A stretch of 20,131 nt of DNA from Candidatus Hydrogenedentota bacterium. Its GTDB lineage: Bacteria > Hydrogenedentota > Hydrogenedentia > Hydrogenedentiales > CAITNO01. Under the pieces are notes generated by a model, which ran no database searches, had not been told where the DNA came from, and worked only from the letters and a program-made list of their open reading frames with translations. Below, piece after piece: positions 14,951 through 20,131 of this stretch. The stretch is from the NCBI GenBank assembly GCA_903922535.1, contig CAIXUF010000118.1, positions 1-20,131 on the forward strand, given 5' to 3'. The translations under genes were made by a program, and so were the position numbers. Every line of letters starts with the position of its first letter. Within the stretch, counting starts at the first letter, position 1.

Positions 14951-15577
14951 TCAGGGGAGGCGGCGTACCACAGTCAGATCGCCGCGTCGGGCTCCAGAGG
15001 CCGACCAAGCGTCTTCCCAATGTTCCACGTGGAACATTGGCGCATCAAATTCCGTAAACTGACCTGACTGGCACAGGAAGATCGTGCCAAGGGGCATCCA
15101 GGCTGCCAAAGCGCTTTGAACTTTAGCCGGGGCTTCCACGGCACGTGCGGTGACCACAGCCGCCGTCCGTCCCTGCGCGGCCGTGGGGAAGTCTCCATGG
15201 ATAATCTCCACCCCTTTGAGCCCCAGCGCACCCACAACCTTGCGCAAGAACCCTATTTTCTTAACGGAACGCTCTACCAAGGTTACCGCGAGTTCAGGAA
15301 GCACAATCTTCATGGGAATGGCTGGATACCCACCGCCCGTGCCGATATCCAGCAAGGTTGTACCCGCCAAACCCAATTTTGCCACCACACTGGCCAAAGA
15401 CACCGCATCGGGAAGATGGGTGGTCTCCAACTGTCGGGCATCGCCTGCGGACACTAGGCTGGCGACTTTGTTCCATTCCCGTATCAACGCGGCATGCCGC
15501 GCCCACTGATGCAGGGTCGTCTCAGGAACACTAAGGTCCTCCTGCTGCAAGATCTCGATAAGTTGCTCTGGATTCAT
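14951..15577 (-). CDS. rsmG: 16S rRNA (guanine527-N7)-methyltransferase RsmG (GidB)
   Basis: The 208-residue enzyme methylates G527 of 16S rRNA using S-adenosylmethionine. LIREWNKVASLVS (about 31-43) matches the N-terminal WNKxxNLT region of the family. DIGTGGGYPAIPMKI (77-91) is the SAM-binding motif (usually DxGxGxGxPGIP), followed by LVERSVKKIGFLRKVV and VVTARAVEAPAKV. The ATG at 15575-15577 is preferred by homology; ATG 15589, with GGGAG close upstream, is a possible longer start. Residues MFHVEH (181-186) are encoded by a parS palindrome inside the gene, a feature seen in rsmG-linked parS clusters. rsmG usually lies near oriC with parAB, which fits. It is divergently transcribed from the phosphomutase-like gene. 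Confidence 0.93.
   Translation of the reverse strand: MNPEQLIEILQQEDLSVPETTLHQWARHAALIREWNKVASLVSAGDARQLETTHLPDAVSLASVVAKLGLAGTTLLDIGTGGGYPAIPMKIVLPELAVTLVERSVKKIGFLRKVVGALGLKGVEIIHGDFPTAAQGRTAAVVTARAVEAPAKVQSALAAWMPLGTIFLCQSGQFTEFDAPMFHVEHWEDAWSASGARRGDLTVVRRLP
15017..15040. promoter_or_regulatory. parS: parS-type ParB-binding site 2, inside rsmG
   Basis: The 16-base parS palindrome TGTTCCACGTGGAACA (15021-15036) is extended by CCAA/TTGG to a perfect 24-base palindrome. It lies within the rsmG coding sequence, where it encodes MFHVEH, and 103 bases from site 1 centre to centre. Confidence 0.9.
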
Positions 15578-15708
15578 AGCCAAAAGCATACGCTCCCAAC
15601 CCCATAGGACGCAACGCTGGCATTTGGACACATTTTTCCTATTATTAACCCCTGTTATGGCCTTGAAGTCTTCAGATATTCGGGGTCTTTTCGTGTTGCA
15701 TAGACAGG

Positions 15709-15744
15709 TGCAGAATTGAATTTCTGCATGTAATGTGTTATCGT
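15709..15744 (+). promoter_or_regulatory. Promoter with inverted repeat around the -35, upstream of the phosphomutase-like gene
   Basis: TTGAAT (15716-15721), 17 bases, TATCGT (15739-15744) is a moderate sigma70-like promoter in the AT-rich divergent gap. The -35 is flanked exactly by TGCAGAA (15709-15715) and TTCTGCA (15722-15728), a perfect 7-base inverted repeat that could be an operator. A second small palindrome, TGAAGTCTTCA, is at 15664-15674. The regulator is unknown. Confidence 0.45.
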
Positions 15745-15800
15745 TGCATGACTTACCGCAGGAGCGGCACTTTCAGCGCCCTGCGCAACGGGGTGATTTT

Positions 15801-17024
15801 GTGAAGCATTTGGTGCTCATAGGCGACGGCATGGCGGACCACCCGCTTGATGAACTGGGTGGCCGGACGCCCATCGAGGCGGCGGCCACACCGGCCATGG
15901 ACCGTCTTGTCGCGCAGGGCCTCACCGGCCAGTATTGTCCCATTCCCGAGGGCATGCCCCCCGGCAGCGACATCGGCAACTTGTCCCTCTTCGGCTATGA
16001 CCCCTGCGCCACCTTCAGCGGCCGCGCGCCCATTGAGGCGGCCAACCAGGGCATCGCCCTGGCGGCGGACGAGGTGGCGTTCCGCTGCAACCTGGTCATG
16101 CTGGCCGACGACCAGATGCGCGACTTCACCTCGGGCCACATCACGACCGAAGAGGCCCGCCTGATTATTGCCACGCTGAACGAAACGCTGGCGCAGGAAT
16201 TTCCTGTCGCATTTAACACAGGCGTGAGTTACCGGCACCTGGCCGTGCTGCGCAATGGTGCGGGCGCATCGGACGACGCGCTTGTCGCCACCCAATGCAC
16301 CCCGCCCCATGACATCACGGGTCAGCCCTATGCCGGGTATCTCCCCTCCGGAGACGGCGCCGCGCTGCTTCGCGCGATGATGGACCGATCCCGGGAAGTG
16401 CTTGCCGGTCACCCCGTAAACCTTGACCGCATCGCCCGGGGGCTCAACCCCGCCACCTCCATCTGGCTGTGGGGACAGGGCCGCGCCCCGAAGATGTCCA
16501 CCTACGCCGATCTCTATGGAATGACCGGTGCCGTGGTTTCGGCCGTGGACCTGGTCAAGGGCATTGGTGTGTGCGCCGGCCTGCAGGTCCTCGACGTTCC
16601 CGGCGCGACCGGCTGGCTCGACACGGACTACGCCGGCAAGGTGAGCGCCGCGCTCGGCGCGCTGGAGAAGCTGGATGTCGCGTTCATCCACGTCGAGGCG
16701 CCCGACGAGACGGCGCACCAGGGCCGCATCGACCTGAAGATGCAGGCCATTGCCGATTTCGACAGCAACGTCGTCGCCCCCTGCCTCGAATGGGCCGAAC
16801 GCCGCGGCGACACCCGCGTGCTCGTGGCGCCCGATCATTTCACGCTTATCTCCACCAAGACCCATGCCGGCGGCCCCTGCCCCTTTGCCCTGTACGGGCC
16901 GGGCGTGCCGGTCGGAGTCCAGACCGCCTATTCGGAGGGTGTTGCCGCCACAAGCGGCATTCTCATTCGTGAGGGGCACCGCCTCGTGCGCGCCTTCCTG
17001 GGCGACGCGGCGCTGGCCCTCTGA
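15801..17024 (+). CDS. Cofactor-independent phosphoglycerate mutase (ApgM-type) / proposed homoserine kinase
   Basis: The 407-residue protein belongs to the alkaline-phosphatase superfamily. The start VKHLVLIGDGMADHPLDELG has metal ligand Asp9. PPGSDIGNLSLFGYDP (53-68) carries the nucleophilic Ser56, and the C-terminal VAPDHFTLISTKTHAGGPCPFALYGPG carries further metal ligands. These are features of archaeal-type 2,3-bisphosphoglycerate-independent mutases and of the near-identical subfamily annotated as a proposed homoserine kinase. Because cimA (isoleucine pathway) follows, an amino-acid role is attractive, but the sequence alone cannot decide. GTG 15801 is chosen because GGGGTGA precedes it and the fold begins here. 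The frame is open to 15735, but that extension overlaps the promoter-like elements. Probably co-transcribed with cimA. Confidence 0.85.
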   Translation: MKHLVLIGDGMADHPLDELGGRTPIEAAATPAMDRLVAQGLTGQYCPIPEGMPPGSDIGNLSLFGYDPCATFSGRAPIEAANQGIALAADEVAFRCNLVMLADDQMRDFTSGHITTEEARLIIATLNETLAQEFPVAFNTGVSYRHLAVLRNGAGASDDALVATQCTPPHDITGQPYAGYLPSGDGAALLRAMMDRSREVLAGHPVNLDRIARGLNPATSIWLWGQGRAPKMSTYADLYGMTGAVVSAVDLVKGIGVCAGLQVLDVPGATGWLDTDYAGKVSAALGALEKLDVAFIHVEAPDETAHQGRIDLKMQAIADFDSNVVAPCLEWAERRGDTRVLVAPDHFTLISTKTHAGGPCPFALYGPGVPVGVQTAYSEGVAATSGILIREGHRLVRAFLGDAALAL

Positions 17025-17116
17025 TTCCCGCGCGGAACTTCCCCGCCTTCCGGCAGTGTTTCCCAAACGGACCCAAATGATTTCCCGCGCCTCCCGGCGC
17101 ATTGGAGCATATTGCC

Positions 17117-18724
17117 ATGACACATCATATAGATATTTATGACACCACACTTCGCGACGGTGCGCAGGGGCCGGGGGTGAAGTTTTCCGCCGACGACCAG
17201 CTCCGGGTGGTCACGGCGCTGGACACCCTGGGCATCCGCTACATTGAGGGCGGCCAGCCCGGATCCAACCCCAAGGCGGTCGAGCTTTTCCGTCGCGCCG
17301 CCGACATGGATCTGAAGACCGCCGAGATGGCGGCCTTCGGCAGCACCCGCCACGCCAAGTCCGCCGTGGAGGACGACGCGAACGTGAAGGCGCTGCTCAA
17401 GGCGAAAACGCGGGTGGTCACCATTTTCGCCAAGACCTCGGCGCTGCATGTGCGCGAGATCCTCGGCGTCACGCCCGATGAGAACCTGACGCTCATTGAG
17501 GAGACCGTGGCGTACCTGACCGCGAACAAGCGCGCCGTGTTTTTTGACGCGGAGCATTTCTACGATGGGTACGCGGAGGACGCCGGCTATGCGATGGCCG
17601 TGCTCGAAGCCGCGCTGCGCGCGGGGGCCGCGTCGCTCCAGCTTTGCGAGACCAACGGCGGCCGTCTGCCCTTCGAGGTGGAGGCGGTCACGGCGGCCGT
17701 GCACAAGAAGTTTCCCCGCGCCGTGATCGGCATCCACACGCACAACGATTCCGGCTGCGCCGTGGCCAACGCGCTGGCGGCCGTGCGCGCCGGCGCCACC
17801 CAGGTGCAGGGCACGTTCAACGGTTACGGTGAGCGCACGGGCAACGCCGACCTGTGCTCGATCATCCCGAACCTCCAGCTCAAGATGGGCTATGACGTAT
17901 TGCACCCGGACCAGCTCGCCCGGCTCACGCGCAAGTCGCACCTCATTGCCGAACTGGCCAACATGAGCCCGCGCGATCACGCGCCCTATGTCGGCCGCGA
18001 CGCCTTCACGCACAAGGGCGGCATGCACGCCGACGCCGTGCGCAAGTGCAAGGTCAGCTATGAGCACATCAACCCCGCGCTTGTGGGCAACCAGACCCGC
18101 GTTGCCGTCAGCGAGATGTCGGGCCGATCCAGCCTGATGCAGAAGGCCGCGGAACTGGGCATTTCCCTCGACCGCAGCGATCCCTCCACCAAGGAAATCC
18201 TGTCCCGCGTCAAGAACCTTGAGAACGAGGGCTATGAGTTCGAGGGCGCCGACGCCTCGCTCGATCTGCTCATGCGCAAAGCCACGGGGCGCTTTGAGTC
18301 CTCGTTCAAGCTGCTGGGCTACCATGCGCGGGTCAACCAGGTGGGGCCCAACGCAGAGCCCGTTTCCGAGGCCACCGTCAAGGTGCAACTGCCCAACGGC
18401 CGCATTGAGCACACCGTCGCCGAGGGGCACGGCCCCGTCGACGCGCTCAACATCGCCCTGCGCAAGGCCCTGCGCGACATGTATCCTGAAATCTCCGACG
18501 TCCACCTCGAGGACTACAAGGTGCGCATTCTCGACGGGAAACTCGCCACGAGCGCCAAGACCCGCGTGCTCATCGAGTCCAGCGATTCCGAGGAGTCGTG
18601 GAGCACCGTCGGCGTTTCGGAGAACATCATCACGGCCTCCTGCGTGGCCCTTGTTGACAGTCTCGAATACAAACTCCTGCGGGTGCGCCAGCGCCAGGAA
18701 AACGGAAACGGCGAAAAGGCCTGA
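17117..18724 (+). CDS. cimA: (R)-citramalate synthase CimA
   Basis: The 535-residue enzyme condenses acetyl-CoA and pyruvate to citramalate, the first step of the threonine-independent route to 2-oxobutyrate and isoleucine. The HMGL-like TIM barrel has DTTLRDGAQGPG (9-20), HTHNDSG (207-213) with metal-binding histidines, and GYGERTGNADL (237-247). The C-terminal part (about 400-530) is the LeuA-type regulatory dimerisation domain. RDGAQGPG and its close fit to the CimA (TIGR00977-like) subgroup distinguish it from 2-isopropylmalate synthase, whose motif is usually RDGEQ. The ATG at 17117 is chosen because GGAG lies nine bases upstream. It follows the phosphomutase-like gene by 92 bases. Feedback inhibition, presumably by isoleucine, is family knowledge. 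Confidence 0.92.
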   Translation: MTHHIDIYDTTLRDGAQGPGVKFSADDQLRVVTALDTLGIRYIEGGQPGSNPKAVELFRRAADMDLKTAEMAAFGSTRHAKSAVEDDANVKALLKAKTRVVTIFAKTSALHVREILGVTPDENLTLIEETVAYLTANKRAVFFDAEHFYDGYAEDAGYAMAVLEAALRAGAASLQLCETNGGRLPFEVEAVTAAVHKKFPRAVIGIHTHNDSGCAVANALAAVRAGATQVQGTFNGYGERTGNADLCSIIPNLQLKMGYDVLHPDQLARLTRKSHLIAELANMSPRDHAPYVGRDAFTHKGGMHADAVRKCKVSYEHINPALVGNQTRVAVSEMSGRSSLMQKAAELGISLDRSDPSTKEILSRVKNLENEGYEFEGADASLDLLMRKATGRFESSFKLLGYHARVNQVGPNAEPVSEATVKVQLPNGRIEHTVAEGHGPVDALNIALRKALRDMYPEISDVHLEDYKVRILDGKLATSAKTRVLIESSDSEESWSTVGVSENIITASCVALVDSLEYKLLRVRQRQENGNGEKA

Positions 18725-18808
18725 GCGCGCGGTATAATGGTTTGACGAGGCGCGCGGTCCCCGGCGGGAATGCGGCGCCATCATGTCCGGCCGATGGAGA
18801 CAGACAAC

Positions 18809-19441
18809 ATGCGCATACGGCAGTTTTTTGGCGCGATCCTTCTTATAGCTTTAATGGGCGGCACGTTTTCCGCGACGGCGCAAAGCGCCACGCCGAGCAT
18901 CACCCTCCAGCGCGTTGTCGTGCCCGCCGTTTACACGCCGGGGCAGATCATCGCCATCACTGTCACCATCACCAAGAACGACTCCCGCACACTCACCGCG
19001 CTAGGCCTCAAAGACACCGTGCCGGACACATGGACTTTGGAAAGCTACTCCGCCATTGATCCCAGCATGCGACCCCCAGTGGGTCCCGCCGCCGGCTCCA
19101 ACAGTATGGAGTTTGCCTACATCACCGTTCCGTCATTTCCGGTCACGTTCACCTACCGCGTCAAAACCGGTGACAGCGACTCGGGCCAGATGAGCGTTTC
19201 CGGCTACGCCTTCTACCGCTTCACTGGGGCGGAGGAACAGTCGCCCGTGGTCAACACGCCCGTGGTGGCCGCCATCCCGACGGAAGGCGAATCCGCCACG
19301 GAAGGTGAAACTGTCGCCGCCGGCGCCGGATGCACCGGATGCAACCAGACCGCCAAGGATTTGGGCGGCATCCTGGGCGATCTCTTCGCGGGCGGACTGG
19401 CGCTTGCGACCCTGCTGGCCCTCTCCCGACAGCGCGGATGA
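18809..19441 (+). CDS. Secreted protein with beta-sandwich domain, EGE linker and CxxC C-terminal anchor
   Basis: The 210-residue product has a signal peptide (basic MRIRQ, hydrophobic FFGAILLIALMGG, cleavage near ATAQ-S at about 25) and an immunoglobulin-like or DUF11-like region (about 28-150) with repeated Thr/Val strands such as IIAITVTITKN and FPVTFTYRV. A short linker (TEGESATEGE, 158-167) follows, then GCTGCNQ (CxxC at 175-178), a hydrophobic helix (about 188-206) and a tail SRQRG. The linker-Cys-helix-basic order resembles C-terminal sorting signals such as MYXO-CTERM. EGE linkers are, in my recollection, common in Candidatus Hydrogenedentota. ATG 18809 has GGAG nine bases upstream. 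A TATAAT at 18733 lacks a -35. Function unknown; probably surface-anchored. Confidence 0.7.
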   Translation: MRIRQFFGAILLIALMGGTFSATAQSATPSITLQRVVVPAVYTPGQIIAITVTITKNDSRTLTALGLKDTVPDTWTLESYSAIDPSMRPPVGPAAGSNSMEFAYITVPSFPVTFTYRVKTGDSDSGQMSVSGYAFYRFTGAEEQSPVVNTPVVAAIPTEGESATEGETVAAGAGCTGCNQTAKDLGGILGDLFAGGLALATLLALSRQRG

Positions 19442-19498
19442 TTTAGAAAGGCACCCCGCCATGCGTCCAATCCCAACCACACGCAACATCCCCCTAAA

Positions 19499-19516
19499 TC
19501 CCCCTTCAAAGGGGGA
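19499..19516. repeat. CCCCCTT/AAGGGGG hairpin repeat
   Basis: TCCCCCTT and AAGGGGGA form a perfect hairpin, preceded by CCCCCTAAAT. This matches a widespread intergenic repeat whose accidental translation is PLNPPSKGD, seen here as NIPLNPPSKGDL. It has no T-tract and is therefore a repeat rather than a clear terminator. Confidence 0.7.
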
Positions 19517-19542
19517 CTTAAGACGGCGCCTTCTCCGGGTAC

Positions 19543-19560
19543 GCCAATCTCCCGATTGGC
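19543..19560. repeat. GCCAATC/GATTGGC hairpin
   Basis: A perfect 7-base stem with loop TCCC lies between two other hairpins in the gap before ispH. Confidence 0.55.
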
Positions 19561-19582
19561 CGGACTTTTCGGCAGGTGTGGA

Positions 19583-19600
19583 TGCCCGCCCGCGCGGGCA
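19583..19600. repeat. Isolated copy of the array hairpin, stem-compensated
   Basis: TGCCCGC, loop CCGC, GCGGGCA, followed by TGACGG, has the same layout as the units of the 13628-14842 array. It carries a compensatory A-to-G and T-to-C pair in the stem. It ends 15 bases before the ispH start codon. Confidence 0.75.
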
Positions 19601-19615
19601 TGACGGAACGTCCCC

Positions 19616-20131
19616 ATGCGTCTGATCATTGCCAAACCGCGCGGGTTTTGCGCGGGCGTCGACCGTGCCATCCGCAGCGTTGAGCGTGCGTTGGAACGCT
19701 ACGGCGCGCCCGTTTACGTGCTCAACAACATCGTGCACAACGCGCACGTGGTCGACGAACTCCGCAAGAAGGGGGCGGTCTTCGTGCGCAGCCTCGACGA
19801 TGTGCCCGAGGGTGCCCACCTCCTTTTCAGCGCCCACGGCGTGGGACCGGAACGCTGGGACCATGCCAACCGACTGCGCCTGCGCGTCATCGACGCCACG
19901 TGCCCGCTCGTGGAGAAGGTGCACAACGAGGCGCGCCGTTTCGCCGAACGCGGATTCACCGTCATCATGATCGGTGAACCGGGCCATGACGAGACTGTCG
20001 GCACGGTCGGGTGGGCGCCGGAGAACATCCGCATCATCCAGAAACCGGAAGACGTTGACCGGCTCCAGGTCGACGACCCCGAAAAAGTCGCTTACATCAC
20101 CCAGACCACCCTCAGCGTCAACGATTGTCTG
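19616..20131 (+). CDS. ispH: 4-hydroxy-3-methylbut-2-enyl diphosphate reductase IspH (LytB), partial
   Basis: The first 172 residues are present; the gene runs off the right edge (the family is about 300-320 residues). It catalyses the last step of the MEP pathway, making isopentenyl and dimethylallyl diphosphate. MRLIIAKPRGFCAGVDRAI contains the cluster ligand Cys12, NNIVHN carries the conserved His near 41, SAHGVGPE the next motif, DATCPLV the second cluster Cys, and GEPGHDE the second conserved His. The third Cys lies beyond the window. The ATG at 19616 fits the family start. The ribosome-binding site is weak (GGA nine bases upstream) and lies directly after a hairpin repeat, so translation could be affected by that structure. 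Confidence 0.95.
   Translation, partial: MRLIIAKPRGFCAGVDRAIRSVERALERYGAPVYVLNNIVHNAHVVDELRKKGAVFVRSLDDVPEGAHLLFSAHGVGPERWDHANRLRLRVIDATCPLVEKVHNEARRFAERGFTVIMIGEPGHDETVGTVGWAPENIRIIQKPEDVDRLQVDDPEKVAYITQTTLSVNDCL

Noticed and set aside
18733..18738. Perfect TATAAT as a promoter for the EGE-linker protein
   Set aside because: No -35-like hexamer at 16-18 bases upstream and no extended -10 TG. A single hexamer is weak evidence.
16928..18784. 618-codon open frame on the minus strand
   Set aside because: It is antisense to cimA, whose catalytic motifs are intact. The translation has the low-complexity His/Gly/Val look of a shadow.

Overview
The window looks like chromosomal DNA from a GC-rich (roughly 60-65 % GC by eye) Gram-negative bacterium. 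Evidence for an outer membrane is two lipobox lipoproteins, a Wzz-type polysaccharide co-polymerase and a porin-like tail on one protein. A small secreted protein with a Glu-Gly-Glu linker, a CxxC motif and a C-terminal helix, together with several families of hairpin repeats, reminds me of Candidatus Hydrogenedentota. That placement is an inference from memory, not a search result.

Layout. 1-3324 (minus): surface-polysaccharide genes, in transcription order wzz-like, Gfo/Idh/MocA dehydrogenase, and a hexapeptide acyltransferase cut by the window edge. The last two are separated by about 380 bases packed with hairpins. 3598-5549 (plus): a DppD/DppF-type ABC ATPase pair with overlapping start and stop codons and no permease in view. 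5699-7844 (plus): a BlaI-type repressor and an M56 (BlaR1/MecR1-like) membrane protease behind a strong promoter whose -10 lies in a perfect inverted repeat. The protease ends in a short porin-like fragment. 7980-9267 (minus): a lower-GC accessory patch with a PIN-domain protein, a small partner protein (probable toxin-antitoxin pair) and an HTH plus GIY-YIG-like protein. 9423-13319 (minus): DUF1080 lipoprotein, alpha/beta-hydrolase lipoprotein and mutY, probably one operon.

13320-14950 has no convincing gene. It carries 17 tandem copies of a 70-72 base unit, each with a TACCCGC/GCGGGTA hairpin. Just beyond the array are two perfect parS-type sites (TGTTCCACGTGGAACA), one just past the end of rsmG and one inside it, which suggests a centromere-like region near the replication origin. 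rsmG (minus) diverges from an ApgM-like phosphomutase/proposed homoserine kinase, which is followed by cimA (citramalate synthase), the EGE-linker secreted protein and ispH (cut by the window end).

Functional themes are envelope polysaccharide synthesis, peptide-type import, inducible repressor/protease control, threonine/isoleucine precursor synthesis and isoprenoid synthesis. At least three distinct intergenic hairpin-repeat families lie among them. The most unusual parts are the hairpin array next to the two parS sites, and the M56 protease with a truncated porin-like tail abutting a low-GC accessory island.
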